Origin: JAHEJN01 sp963787285
Lineage (GTDB): Bacteria; Actinomycetota; Acidimicrobiia; Acidimicrobiales; JAHEJN01
Assembly (NCBI GenBank): GCA_963787285.1
Contig: CAWBCM010000008.1
Coordinates: forward strand, 248,001 to 312,000
Length of the DNA stretch: 64,000 nt
Direction: 5' to 3'
Part shown: positions 53,830 to 63,516 of the stretch, in pieces
Numbering within the stretch: position 1 is the first letter of the stretch
Layout of the letters: each line of letters opens with the position of its first letter
Position numbers and translations under genes: made by a program
The notes under the pieces: generated by a model
Told to the model about the DNA's origin: nothing
Seen by the model: the letters and a program-made list of their open reading frames with translations, nothing else
Database searches by the model: none

Positions 53830-55028
53830 CAGATGATGCTCTCCTCGACGAAGGGGCGTCCCGCAACGATGCGGTCATAGCCGAGCGGGGTCAGATCGAT
53901 GGTGCGATACGCGCCGTGACAGATCAACTCGGCCACGCCCCGACCGATGCCCGGCGCGTGCTGGAGGCCGTGGCCGGTGAAGCCGTTGGCGAAGACGAAG
54001 TTGGCGAGATCGGGCGCCGGTCCGACCACCGCGTTCTGATCGAAGGTGTTGTAGGCGTAGTGCCCCGCCCAGCTGTGGGTGACGCGGACGCGCTCGAACG
54101 CCGGGAAACGATGGGCCAGCGAGGGCCAGACCTGGTCGTCGAACTCGTCACGGCGCACCCGGAAATCGTCGTGGGCGACCCCTCCGTCGGGCCTCGGCAC
54201 CCCACCCGCCATGTGGTGAGGCGGCTCGCTGCGGATCCACACCCCGGTGACGTCGACGGTGAGCGGAAGCCACTGTCGGCCGGGGCCGAGATCGAGGGTG
54301 TCGGGACAGTCGAACACGAACACCGAACGCACGTGGGGTTCGACCGGCAGAGCCAGGCCGACCATGTCGGCCACCGCCGATGCGTGGGTCCCGGCGCAGT
54401 TGACGACGAACCCGCAGTCGATCTCGGTGCCCGACGCGAGGCGGACCGACGTGACCCGTCCGGCGCTGTGGCCCAGCCCGACCACCTCGTCGGAGAGGTA
54501 GGTGACCCCGTTGCGCCGGGACCGCTGCCGGAACCCGGCCATGAGCGCGAAGGAGTCGAGGGTGCCCTCGTGATGTTCCCCGAGGCTTGCGCCGGCCACG
54601 TCGTCCACGGTCAGGCACGGCAGCCGACGCTGGAGCTCGTCGGCGGTGAGCAGCGACACGCACACGCCGTGAGCCCGCTGCACATCGTGCTTGCGTCGCA
54701 ATGTCGCCATGCCGGCCTCGGTGGCGAGAAACAGGTAGCCGGTCTCCCGGAAGCCGAGGTCGGGCGCCTCACCGTCGACTTCCACCATCTCCGGGAACGC
54801 GGCGATCACCTCGGTGGCGAACTGCGAGAGCGCGATGTTCACCGGCTGCGAGAATTGGTGCCGCACGCTGGCCGCCGACAAGCCGGTGGACGAATGCGCG
54901 TAGGTGGGGTCGGGCTCGATCACCACGACGGTTCCGTCGAAGTCGCTGTTCTCGCTCACCCAGTACGCGCACGAGCTACCGACCGCCGCCCCACCGATGA
55001 TCACGACGTCGTAGCTGCGGTCCGACAC
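53829..55028 (-). CDS. FAD-dependent amine oxidase, sarcosine oxidase/DAO family (B)
   Basis: 399 aa. FAD motif YDVVIIGGAAVGSSCAYWV (Gly-rich with Ala in place of one Gly), STGLSAASVRHQFSQPVNIA, FVVNCAGTHASAVADMVGL and C-terminal VFANGFTGHGLQHAPGIGRG. Resembles FAD oxidoreductases of the dimethylglycine/sarcosine dehydrogenase group. GTG 55028 lies 5 bases after the hyuB stop. Paired with oxidase A in a tandem; they may form a heteromer or act on successive N-methyl substrates. Confidence 0.88.
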   Translation of the reverse strand: MSDRSYDVVIIGGAAVGSSCAYWVSENSDFDGTVVVIEPDPTYAHSSTGLSAASVRHQFSQPVNIALSQFATEVIAAFPEMVEVDGEAPDLGFRETGYLFLATEAGMATLRRKHDVQRAHGVCVSLLTADELQRRLPCLTVDDVAGASLGEHHEGTLDSFALMAGFRQRSRRNGVTYLSDEVVGLGHSAGRVTSVRLASGTEIDCGFVVNCAGTHASAVADMVGLALPVEPHVRSVFVFDCPDTLDLGPGRQWLPLTVDVTGVWIRSEPPHHMAGGVPRPDGGVAHDDFRVRRDEFDDQVWPSLAHRFPAFERVRVTHSWAGHYAYNTFDQNAVVGPAPDLANFVFANGFTGHGLQHAPGIGRGVAELICHGAYRTIDLTPLGYDRIVAGRPFVEESII

Positions 55029-55033
55029 CGTCG

Positions 55034-56650
55034 TCAGCCGAGATAGCCCTGATCGGCATCATTTGCCCTCGCGGTCGGCGCACGATTGGCCGGGTCGCCG
55101 AAGCCACCACCGCCAGGGAGCTCGAGAACGAGTCGGCGCCCCTCGGCCACGAGCTGCTTGCCCTTGGCGTCGAAGGGGGTGCCGTCGTCGAGGTACACCT
55201 TGCCGGGCGCACCGTTGCCACCGCCATGGCGGCCCCGCGCCGGGTGATCGACTCGATCGAACATGGCACTGAACTCGAAGTGGTAGCCCTCGGTGGGGCC
55301 GAGCTCGATCACCTGCCCGAGTCCGCCGCGGAACTCGCCGTCGCCTCCGGAACCCTCCCGTAGCTCCTTGCGCCAGATCAGGATCGGTCCGACCTGCTCG
55401 GTGGCCTCGACCGACATGGTGCGCACTCCGGAGGGGAAGGCCGTGGCGCTGAGGCCATCGAGGGTGGGCCGCGCGCCGGTACCACCGCTGTTGAACATGA
55501 GGACCTCCACCGGCGGCCGATCGGCCACCGTGTGCCCGGTCGCGGCCCGGGCGCTGACCTGGAAGTTCCAGAGGGCGCCCGACCCCTCGGCCGGTATCCG
55601 GTCGTGCAACACCTCGGCGACCGCGCCCAGGGTGAGGTCGGTGACGAAATGACCGATCACGTGACGCACCGACACCGGGTCGGGGTGTACGGCGTTGAGG
55701 ATCACGCCGGGTGGGGCGCTGACCGTGAAGGGCTCGAGTGACGCGAAGTTGTTGGGTACCTCGGGGGCGAGTGCGCACAGCAGGGCGTAGGTGAAGTAGG
55801 CCTGGGCGTACCCGAGAGGCACGTTCACCCCGAATGGGCTGGTCGGCGACGTTCCGGTGAAGTCGGCATGGACGCCTTCGGTGCCCACCGTCAGGGTGAC
55901 GGCGAGGGTGACCTCGTCGTTGTACCCGTCGACCTCCATCGTGTTCGTGTAGCTGCCCGGGGGCAACAGCGCCAGCCGCTCGAGCGTGGCCGCTCGCGTC
56001 CGGGCGAAGACGAAGGCGGCCAGCTCCTCGAGGTCGGCGATTCCGAACTCGGCGAGCATGTCGAGGAGGCGCCGCCGGCCCGTCTCGTTGCACGCCGCCA
56101 GACCGTGGATGTCACCGACCACCTGGTTGGACTCACGAACGTTGTGGTGCACGATGTTCACCAGGTCGGTGTTCAGCTCTCCACGATCGACGAACTTCAT
56201 GATCGGGATGAACAGTCCCTCCTCGTACACCTCGTGGGCATCGGGGCCATAGCCCCGCCCGCCGATGTCGACCACGTGACAGGTGCACGCGAAATATCCG
56301 ATGAGCCTGCCCTCGTGAAATACCGGGGTGACGACGGTGATGTCGTGGAGGTGCCCGGTGCCCTTCCACGGGTCGTTGGTGACGTACGCGTCGCCGTCGT
56401 AGATGCGGTGCGGACCGATGTCGTCGATGAAGTGGCCCACCGCCGCAGCCATCGTGTTCACGTGACCGGGCGTGCCCGTGACCGCCTGGGCGATCATGCG
56501 GCCCTCGACGTCGAACACGCCCGCCGAGAGGTCTCCCGCCTCGCGCACACTGGTGCTGAACGCGGTGCGGATCAGGGTGAGCGCCTGCTCCTCGACGACG
56601 GAGATCAGGCGGTTCCACATCACCTGGTGGGCGAAGTCGGTCTTGGTCAT
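55034..56650 (-). CDS. hyuB: Hydantoinase B/oxoprolinase family protein (HyuB)
   Basis: 538 aa. Family segments: MWNRLISVVEEQALTLIRTA, FSTSVREAGDLSAGVFD, GHVNTMAAAVGHFIDDIG, NDPWKGTGHLHDITVVTPVF, HVVDIGGRGYGPDAHEVYEE and the Gly-rich end ELPGGGGFGDP. With HyuA it forms an ATP-dependent amidohydrolase (N-methylhydantoinase, 5-oxoprolinase) or carboxylase-type complex. ATG 56650 overlaps the hyuA stop (ATGA). Confidence 0.94.
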   Translation of the reverse strand: MTKTDFAHQVMWNRLISVVEEQALTLIRTAFSTSVREAGDLSAGVFDVEGRMIAQAVTGTPGHVNTMAAAVGHFIDDIGPHRIYDGDAYVTNDPWKGTGHLHDITVVTPVFHEGRLIGYFACTCHVVDIGGRGYGPDAHEVYEEGLFIPIMKFVDRGELNTDLVNIVHHNVRESNQVVGDIHGLAACNETGRRRLLDMLAEFGIADLEELAAFVFARTRAATLERLALLPPGSYTNTMEVDGYNDEVTLAVTLTVGTEGVHADFTGTSPTSPFGVNVPLGYAQAYFTYALLCALAPEVPNNFASLEPFTVSAPPGVILNAVHPDPVSVRHVIGHFVTDLTLGAVAEVLHDRIPAEGSGALWNFQVSARAATGHTVADRPPVEVLMFNSGGTGARPTLDGLSATAFPSGVRTMSVEATEQVGPILIWRKELREGSGGDGEFRGGLGQVIELGPTEGYHFEFSAMFDRVDHPARGRHGGGNGAPGKVYLDDGTPFDAKGKQLVAEGRRLVLELPGGGGFGDPANRAPTARANDADQGYLG

Positions 56651-58722
56651 CGGGTCTCCTCCTTCCGACGAACGAGCAGGCAGCCGTCGGCCTGCACGAC
56701 GGCCTCGTGTCGCGAACCGATCCAGGACGTGGTCTGCGGCTCGACGACCACCGCAGGCCCACTCACCCGGTGGCCCGGCTCGAGCGCTTCGCGTTCGACG
56801 ACGACGGCCTCGACGGCTCGACCGGAGGCCGCGTCGTGCACGAATCGGGTACGGTCCGAGACGACCTCGTGGCTCGCCTCGACCATGCCGAGCGGCTCGA
56901 CCGAGGGCTTGGGCGTCGCCACGCGAACGGCCCAGCTCACCGCCTCGATGGCGAGTCCCTCGATGGCCCGCCCGAAGTACTCCTCGTAGGATTTCTCGAA
57001 GCGAACGGCCAGCTGCTCTGCGCTCATCGCGTCGAAGGCGCCCTCGCCCAGCCGCACCGGGATCTCCCAGCCCTGGCCGGCATAGCGCATGTGCACCCAA
57101 CGCTCGATCAACCGCTCGTCGGTGGTCCCGCCGCGAACGAACCCGTCGGCCTCGGCCATGAGCTCGGCGAGGAGTCGGTTGACCGCATGGTGATCGAAAC
57201 CGTCGATTCGTTCGTAGTGACTACGCACGGCCTCGTAGGCGAAGGGCGCTCGGAGGAACCCGATGGCCGAGCCGACTCCCGCACCGGGGGGCACGAGCAT
57301 CTGGTCGACGCCGAGCTTGTCGCAGAGCCGGCCGGCATGCACCGGGGCCCCACCACCGAAGGCGATCACGGTGAAGCCCACGAGATCCCTGCCGTTCTCG
57401 ACGGCGTGCACCCGCGCGGCATTGGCCATGTTCTCGTCGACCACCTCGACGATGCCGATGGCTCCGTCGGTGGCGTCGACCGACAGCGCCACGCCCACGC
57501 CGTCGACCACGGCCGCAGCGGCGAGTTCGGGCGACAGGTCGATGGTGTCGGCGCCGAACGTGTCGGCCGACAAACGGCCGAGCACCAGGTTGGCGTCGGT
57601 GACCGTCGGCCGGGCACCGCCCAGCTGATAGCAGGCCGGCCCGGGTTCGGATCCGGCCGACTCGGGCCCCACGCGGATCTGGCCCAGAACGTCCACCGAA
57701 GCGATCGATCCACCGCCGGCACCGATCTCGATCATCTCGATCACCGGGATGGAGATGGGCATTCCGCTGCCCTTCGTGAATCGATGGGTGCGAGCGACCT
57801 CGAAGGTCTTGGCGGTGCGTGGCGTGTGTCCCTCGATGAGGCAGATCTTGGCGGTGGTTCCACCCATGTCGTAGGACAGCACCCGGTCGAGGCCGTACCG
57901 CTCGGCGATGTCGGCGGCGAAGATCGCGCCACCGGCCGGGCCCGACTCGACCAGGCGAACCGGGAATCGGGCCGCGTCGTCGAGCGACATCAGCCCACCA
58001 CCCGAGTGCATCAGGAACACCGGACAGGTTGCGCCGCGGCGGGCGAGCTCGGCCTCGAGCCGATGGAGATAGGTGGCCATCACCGGCTGCACGAAGGCAT
58101 TGGCGCAGACCGTGTTGAACCGCTCGAACTCCCGCATCTGCGGCGAGACATCGGCCGACAACGACAGGACGACATCGGGGAGCCGCTCGGCCACGAGCTC
58201 GGCGAATCGTCGCTCGTGACACGCGTCGACGTAGCTGTGGAGGAAGCCGACGGCAACCGCCTCGTAGCCCTCGGTCGCCAGCTCGTCGATCACCCCGGCC
58301 GCCTGGGTCTCGTCGAGGGGCACCAGCACCTCGCCCGACGCCGAGAGGCGCTCGGTGACCGTGTGGCGATGACGGCGCTCGATGAGCGGAGCGGGCAACA
58401 CCAGATTCAGGTCGTACTGCTCGAAGCGGCTCTCGGTCCGGGTTTCGATCACGTCTCGGAAACCGGCCGTGGTGACGAAAGCGGTTTTCGCGCCCCGCCG
58501 TTCGATGAGCGCGTTGGTGGCCAGCGTGGTGCCGTGGATGATCGTGGCGAGCGCTTCGATGGCCACGCCGGCCTCGGCCAGCACGGCGTCGACGCCTTCG
58601 AGAATCCCCTGCTCGGGCGCCTGGTGGGTGGTCAGGACCTTGACAGAAGTGAGTGCTCCGTTGCGCTCGAGCACGACATCGGTGAAGGTGCCGCCGACAT
58701 CGACTCCGAGGCGAGCGCTCAT
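56647..58722 (-). CDS. hyuA: Hydantoinase A/oxoprolinase family protein (HyuA)
   Basis: 691 aa, ATP-binding partner of HyuB. ASKHA-type phosphate motifs: RLGVDVGGTFTDVVLE at the N-terminus and DRVLSYDMGGTTAKICLIE in the middle; HGTTLATNALIERRGAKTAF; EIGAGGGSIASVD; SEPGPACYQLGGARPTVTDA; AFGGGAPVHAGRL. Hydrolyses cyclic ureides or lactams with ATP. ATG 58722 overlaps the SDR stop. Subunit order SDR-hyuA-hyuB-oxidases indicates one catabolic operon. Confidence 0.95.
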   Translation of the reverse strand: MSARLGVDVGGTFTDVVLERNGALTSVKVLTTHQAPEQGILEGVDAVLAEAGVAIEALATIIHGTTLATNALIERRGAKTAFVTTAGFRDVIETRTESRFEQYDLNLVLPAPLIERRHRHTVTERLSASGEVLVPLDETQAAGVIDELATEGYEAVAVGFLHSYVDACHERRFAELVAERLPDVVLSLSADVSPQMREFERFNTVCANAFVQPVMATYLHRLEAELARRGATCPVFLMHSGGGLMSLDDAARFPVRLVESGPAGGAIFAADIAERYGLDRVLSYDMGGTTAKICLIEGHTPRTAKTFEVARTHRFTKGSGMPISIPVIEMIEIGAGGGSIASVDVLGQIRVGPESAGSEPGPACYQLGGARPTVTDANLVLGRLSADTFGADTIDLSPELAAAAVVDGVGVALSVDATDGAIGIVEVVDENMANAARVHAVENGRDLVGFTVIAFGGGAPVHAGRLCDKLGVDQMLVPPGAGVGSAIGFLRAPFAYEAVRSHYERIDGFDHHAVNRLLAELMAEADGFVRGGTTDERLIERWVHMRYAGQGWEIPVRLGEGAFDAMSAEQLAVRFEKSYEEYFGRAIEGLAIEAVSWAVRVATPKPSVEPLGMVEASHEVVSDRTRFVHDAASGRAVEAVVVEREALEPGHRVSGPAVVVEPQTTSWIGSRHEAVVQADGCLLVRRKEETR

Positions 58723-59555
58723 TCGTGGACCCCGTCGAGCTCGGCGACGGTGCGCAGCGATTCGACGGCGGGAAAGCCCGACGGGGGGCAGATGTCGACC
58801 GTCGCCGAACGTTGCTGGGCCAACATGCCACCGTCGACCTTGAGCACGTCGCCGGTGACGTACCCGGCGTCGTCGGAGGCGAGGAACACGGCCGGACCGG
58901 CCATGTCGGCCGGGTCGCCGATCCGCTCCAACGGCACATTGGCGCCACGGATGCGGCGCTGTTCGAGATCGAGACCGCTGGTGTCGATGGATCCCGGCAT
59001 TAGGGCGTTGACCCTGATGCCGTAGGGCCCGAGATCGAGGGCCATGGCCCGGGTGAGGGCCTCGATCCCGCCCTTGGTGGCGTCGTAGGAGGTGAACTCG
59101 CGATGGGCTCGCGTTGCGCCGCCGGAGCTCAAGTTGATGATGACACCCGCACCGTGACGCACCATCACGTGGGCGGCCTCCCGGCTGCACCAGATCGTGC
59201 CCATGAGGTTCACGTCGACGATGTGCCGGAACCAGTCGGCGTCGGCCTCGAGGAAGTGCCGCGTGGGCGACACGACCGCGGCGTTGTTGACGAGCACGTC
59301 GACGGTGCCGTAGGCGGCCACCACCGACTGAAACATCGCGGCCACGGCTGCGCTGTCGGACACATCGGCAACGCACGCAATGGCCGTGCCGCCGGCGGCA
59401 ACGATGGCGTCGGCCACTTCACCCGCACCATCGGCGCGGACATCGTTCACCGCAACCTTCGCGCCGATCGAGCCGAATCGTTCGGCGATGGCACGACCGA
59501 TGCCGTTGCCCGCCCCGGTGACGACGACGACTCGATCCTGCAGGGATGCCGACAT
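58719..59555 (-). CDS. SDR-family oxidoreductase
   Basis: 278 aa. VVVTGAGNGIGRAIAERFG, VDVLVNNAAVVSPT, IINLSSGGATRAH and YDATKGGIEALTRAM (Tyr-x3-Lys), DTSGLDLEQRR, GYVTGDVLKVDGGM. A ~28-residue tail beyond the normal SDR end is unusual. First gene of the hyuAB-oxidase run; ATG 59555 with AAAGG upstream is preferred to an open region before it. Substrate unknown. Confidence 0.88.
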   Translation of the reverse strand: MSASLQDRVVVVTGAGNGIGRAIAERFGSIGAKVAVNDVRADGAGEVADAIVAAGGTAIACVADVSDSAAVAAMFQSVVAAYGTVDVLVNNAAVVSPTRHFLEADADWFRHIVDVNLMGTIWCSREAAHVMVRHGAGVIINLSSGGATRAHREFTSYDATKGGIEALTRAMALDLGPYGIRVNALMPGSIDTSGLDLEQRRIRGANVPLERIGDPADMAGPAVFLASDDAGYVTGDVLKVDGGMLAQQRSATVDICPPSGFPAVESLRTVAELDGVHE

Positions 59556-59672
59556 CGAAGGCCTTTCGGGTGATGCTCGCCGGGACGGCTCGACTTCATT
59601 CAACCAGACTCCGGGGGTTGCGCCGCGACGAGAGCGACGAACCGTCTACGCGACAGCGACTAGCGTCGGGAG

Positions 59673-60812
59673 GTGGCCAACGCGGTGAGCCGAGTCGACG
59701 TCGTGATCATCGGCGGGGGCATCGCCGGCGTCACGGCTGCGTCGCACCTCGCGCCGCATCGCTCGGTGGTTCTGCTCGAGCGCGAGAAGCAGCTCGCCCA
59801 CCACACCACCGGCCGCTCGGCGGCGATCTTCCTGGAGAACTACGGCGGACCCCTCAACCGGAGGCTGAGCATCGGGTCACGGGAGTTCCTCGAGTCGCGG
59901 GCCCAGGGCCTCGCCGACGTCCCCCTGTTGAATCCCGAGGGGATGCTCGATGTCGGCGGGCCCGAGGCGGTCGCCGAGCTCACCGAGCGCGCCGCCGCCG
60001 GGGCCGCCCTGGTCCCGTCGATCCGCCTCGTCGACGAAGCCGAGATCCTCGGGCTCGCCCCTGCGCTCCGGCCGGGGGTCGTGGTGGCGGGCGTCTGGGA
60101 ACCCGATGCGGCAACGCTCGACGTGATGGCGCTGCACCAGGCGTTCGTCCGGGGCGCACGAAACAACGGCGCCTCGATCGAAAGAGACGCGACGGTGCGC
60201 CGTCTGTCCCGCAGTGACGGAATCTGGAGCGTCAAGAGCGACGCCGGCGTCTTCGAGGCGCCGATCGTGGTGAATGCGGCCGGTGCCTGGGGCGACGAGA
60301 TCGGCGAGATGGCCGGCGCCCGACCGCTGGGACTCGAACCCCGACGCCGCACGGCCTTCACCGTGCAGACCGACTTCGACACCTCGTCGTGGCCCTTCGT
60401 GAATCACGATCTCGAACCTCGGCGCTGCTACTTCAAGCCCGAGGCCGGCGGCCAAGTGCTGTGCTCGCCGGCCGACGAGACCCTGAGCGAACCCTGCGAC
60501 GCCCGCCCGGAGGAGATCGACGTCGCCCGGGCGATCGACGCGGTCAACGAGTTGACCATCCTCGACATCCGCAGCGTGAAGACCACCTGGGCCGGTCTCC
60601 GCACCTTCGCCCCCGATCGCGATCCGGTGCTCGGATGGGACGACCAGGTCGACGGCTTCTGCTGGATGGTGGGCCAGGGAGGCACCGGCATCCAGACCTC
60701 CCCGGCGTCGGGTGCCGTCGTGGGCGCCATCGTCCGGGGCGAGCCGCTCCCCCGGGTGTTGCGCGACCTCGGCCTCACCGAGACCGACCTCGCCCCGCGC
60801 CGCCCGCACTGA
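59673..60812 (+). CDS. FAD-dependent D-amino acid dehydrogenase-like oxidoreductase
   Basis: 379 aa DAO-fold flavoprotein. VDVVIIGGGIAGVTAASHLA, HHTTGRSAAIFLENYG, VVNAAGAWGDEIGEMAG, YFKPEAGGQVLCSPADET and WAGLRTFAPDRDPVLGWD resemble the D-arginine dehydrogenase (DauA) subgroup. Oxidises a D-amino acid or related amine to an imino acid. GTG at 59673 (GGGAGGTG context). Divergent from the hyuAB run, convergent with the class V aminotransferase. Confidence 0.87.
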   Translation: MANAVSRVDVVIIGGGIAGVTAASHLAPHRSVVLLEREKQLAHHTTGRSAAIFLENYGGPLNRRLSIGSREFLESRAQGLADVPLLNPEGMLDVGGPEAVAELTERAAAGAALVPSIRLVDEAEILGLAPALRPGVVVAGVWEPDAATLDVMALHQAFVRGARNNGASIERDATVRRLSRSDGIWSVKSDAGVFEAPIVVNAAGAWGDEIGEMAGARPLGLEPRRRTAFTVQTDFDTSSWPFVNHDLEPRRCYFKPEAGGQVLCSPADETLSEPCDARPEEIDVARAIDAVNELTILDIRSVKTTWAGLRTFAPDRDPVLGWDDQVDGFCWMVGQGGTGIQTSPASGAVVGAIVRGEPLPRVLRDLGLTETDLAPRRPH

Positions 60813-60850
60813 GCGGGGCTTCTGTCCGAGCCGGCCACAGAGCCGGGGGT

Positions 60851-62032
60851 TCAGAGCGCGGTGGCGATGTGGGCCGCAGCGGCCGCAGCCCCCGAAGCAC
60901 CCATCGGGGCGCCCATCGAGGCGAGTACGGCCTCGATCGTGCCGAGCGTGCCCAGCAGCATGGGTGGGTTGAGGTGGCCCATGTGGCCGATTCGGAACCG
61001 CGGCTGTCCGGGACCGCCGATGCCGAGGCCGAGCACCAGCCCGGTCTCGTCCTCCGCGATCTGGCGGAGCTCGTCGGCATCGATGGTGCCGGTCAGGACA
61101 GTAGTGACGGCGTTGGACCGCGCCGACGGATCGATGATGTTGAAGTCGATGCCCCCGGGAGTCGACCAGGCGGCAATGGCGGCGTGCACGGCGCCGGCGA
61201 GCACCTCGTGGCGGCGCCACACGTTCTCGAGACCCTCTTCGGCGATCATGTCGAGCGCCTCGCGCAGGCCGTACAGGTGACCGATGGGCGGGGTGCCGGC
61301 GAACAGGAAGTACGGCGCCTCGGGCTTGAGTCGTGGCGCCCAGTCGAGGTATCCGACTCGCAGATCGGCAGTCTCGTAGGCCGCCAGTGCCTTCTCGTTG
61401 GCCCAGCAGAAGCTCAGGCCGGGGGGCACCATCAGGCCCTTCTGTGAGCCGGCCACCGCGATGTCGACGCCCCAGGCGTCCATCTCGAAGCGCTCGCACC
61501 CCATCGAGGCGATGCAGTCGACGAAAAGCAGCGTCGGATGATCGGCGGCGTCGATGGCCTCCCGAACGGCGGCGATGTCGTTGCGCACCGACGTGCTCGT
61601 ATCGGTCTGGACCATGAGGATGGCCTTGATGGCGCGTTCGGTGTCGCCGAGCAGGTGGGCGGTGACCGCCTCGGGGTCGACGGCACGACGGGTGTCGCCG
61701 GGCACCGTTTCGATCCGCACCCCCGACAGGGCCGCCATCTCCCCCCACACGGTGGCGAAGCGACCGGACTCGAGCACCAAGACGGTGTCACCGCGACTGA
61801 GGGTGTTGCAGATGGCCATCTGCCAGGCTCCGTGGCCGTTGGAGATCGACACGAAGGCCCGGCCCTCGGTGCGGGCGATCGCCGGTAGCTCGTCGATCAG
61901 CTCGTAGGCGAGATCGGGGAGCTCGCCGGAGTAGATGTTGGGCATCGGACGATGCATGGCGGCGAGCACCCGATCGGGAACGATCGACGGACCGGGAATG
62001 GCCACCATCGGGCGGCCGAACGACAGCGACAT
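60851..62032 (-). CDS. Class V aminotransferase (alanine/serine-glyoxylate aminotransferase type)
   Basis: 393 aa. Fold-type I class V: MVAIPGPSIVPDRVLAAM, ISNGHGAWQMAICNTLSRGD, TDTSTSVRNDIAAVR, FVDCIASMGCERFEMDAWG, PLP lysine in AGSQKGLMVPPGL, and RIGHMGHLNPPMLLGTLG. Transfers an amino group to glyoxylate or pyruvate. ATG 62032 gives the usual N-terminus; the frame upstream is non-homologous. It may recycle glyoxylate formed by purine/ureide or glycine breakdown encoded nearby, which is inference. Confidence 0.9.
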   Translation of the reverse strand: MSLSFGRPMVAIPGPSIVPDRVLAAMHRPMPNIYSGELPDLAYELIDELPAIARTEGRAFVSISNGHGAWQMAICNTLSRGDTVLVLESGRFATVWGEMAALSGVRIETVPGDTRRAVDPEAVTAHLLGDTERAIKAILMVQTDTSTSVRNDIAAVREAIDAADHPTLLFVDCIASMGCERFEMDAWGVDIAVAGSQKGLMVPPGLSFCWANEKALAAYETADLRVGYLDWAPRLKPEAPYFLFAGTPPIGHLYGLREALDMIAEEGLENVWRRHEVLAGAVHAAIAAWSTPGGIDFNIIDPSARSNAVTTVLTGTIDADELRQIAEDETGLVLGLGIGGPGQPRFRIGHMGHLNPPMLLGTLGTIEAVLASMGAPMGASGAAAAAAHIATAL

Positions 62033-62127
62033 GGCGACGATCCTAGAGACTCGGCGGGCGGGCGAGGTCATCGAGGCTGTGTGAATCGTCGCCCGCCGCG
62101 CGGGAACGGCCATACTCGTGCCATGCC

Positions 62128-63489
62128 ATGTCAGCCGCCGGCGGCGCCACGATGGTGAAGCGGGCATCCCACCCCGGCGTCCTGGTGGTCATGGCGTTCG
62201 CCACCTTCATCCTCTCCGGAGGTTTTCTCCTGTCGCTGCCGATATCGCACCGACAGGGGGTCGAGGGCATTGGCATCGGCGACTCGATGTTCACCGCGGT
62301 CTCCGCGGTGACCGTCACGGGGCTGACCGTCGTCGACACGAACGCCGAGTGGTCGCGCTTCGGAGAGCTGGTCCTGGTCGTGCTGATGCAGGTCGGTGGG
62401 CTCGGCATCATGACCCTTGCGGGTTTCGTCGGTCTGGTGGTGAGCCGGCGCATGGGTGTGCGGGCCGGTCTTCTGGCCGGTGCGGAGATCGGGGTGGCCG
62501 ATCTCGGCGTGCTCCGGCGGCTGGTTCGCAACATCGTGGTCTTCGTGGCCGTCACCGAGGTGGTCGTTGCGGCGCTGCTCACGATCCGGTTCGCCATGGA
62601 GAGCGAGAACACGTTGCGGCATTCGTTGCACCTCGGGGTGTTCCACAGCGTCTCGGCGTTCAACAACGCCGGGTTCTCCAACCTCGCGGGCGGCCTCGGC
62701 CAGTACATCGACGACTGGTACCTCAACCTCGTTCTGGCCGGCGCCTTCATCCTGGGCGGCATCGGCTTCCCGGTGGTCTTCGAGCTGCGCCGGCGATGGC
62801 GCACACCGCACGCATGGACGTTGCACACCAAGGTCTCGCTGGCGGTGACCGCCGGGTTGCTGGCGGGCGGCACGGTCCTGATCCTGCTGATCGAATGGAC
62901 GAACGGCGCCACGATCGGCAACGAGTCGGTGGCCACCAAGGTGCTCGCCAGCTTCTTCCAGTCGGCCACCGCCCGTACGGCCGGCTTCGACACGTTCGCC
63001 CCGGTGGCCATGCGCAACGGCACGCTCCTGTTGTTGATCCTCCTCATGGTCATCGGCGCGAGCAGCGCGTCCACCGGCGGCGGCATCAAGACGTCGACCC
63101 TCGCCGTCGTGGTGAAGGCCACCATCTCCGAGCTGCGTCACGACAAGAGCGTGACCATGTTCGACCGCACGATCCGACCGCTGGTGCAGGGCGAGGCCCT
63201 GTCGCTGGTCGTTGCCGCGCTCGGCACCGTCGGCACCGCCACCTTCTTCATGTCGCTGATCGAACCCGACATCGACCCGATCCAGCTCCTGTTCGAGTCG
63301 GCCTCGGCCTTCGGCACGGTCGGGCTCTCGACCGGGATCACCGAAGGTCTCGCACCGCTCGGCAAGCTCGTGGTGATCGTCCTGATGTTCGTCGGCCGCG
63401 TCGGACCGATCACCTTCGGCACGGCAGTACTGTTGCGGCGAGACGCCAAGAAGTACGAGTACGCCGAGGAAGACCTGATCGTCGGGTGA
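62128..63489 (+). CDS. TrkH/KtrB-family potassium uptake permease
   Basis: 453 aa inner-membrane K+ channel-like transporter with four pore repeats: AVSAVTVTGLTVVDT, VSAFNNAGFSNLAGG, SATARTAGFDTFAP and SASAFGTVGLSTGIT. The size and single-repeat architecture match KtrB rather than the longer TrkH. ATG 62128 (ATG 62152 possible). Followed by its KtrA-like regulatory subunit gene 27 bases downstream. Confidence 0.93.
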   Translation: MSAAGGATMVKRASHPGVLVVMAFATFILSGGFLLSLPISHRQGVEGIGIGDSMFTAVSAVTVTGLTVVDTNAEWSRFGELVLVVLMQVGGLGIMTLAGFVGLVVSRRMGVRAGLLAGAEIGVADLGVLRRLVRNIVVFVAVTEVVVAALLTIRFAMESENTLRHSLHLGVFHSVSAFNNAGFSNLAGGLGQYIDDWYLNLVLAGAFILGGIGFPVVFELRRRWRTPHAWTLHTKVSLAVTAGLLAGGTVLILLIEWTNGATIGNESVATKVLASFFQSATARTAGFDTFAPVAMRNGTLLLLILLMVIGASSASTGGGIKTSTLAVVVKATISELRHDKSVTMFDRTIRPLVQGEALSLVVAALGTVGTATFFMSLIEPDIDPIQLLFESASAFGTVGLSTGITEGLAPLGKLVVIVLMFVGRVGPITFGTAVLLRRDAKKYEYAEEDLIVG

Positions 63490-63516
63490 GCCACCGGGCG
63501 TCCCGAGGAGTAGCAC

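Noticed and set aside
56651..57100. Open extension of the hyuB frame upstream of its ATG
   Set aside because: It overlaps hyuA in the same direction, and the ATGA overlap at 56647-56650 marks the true start.
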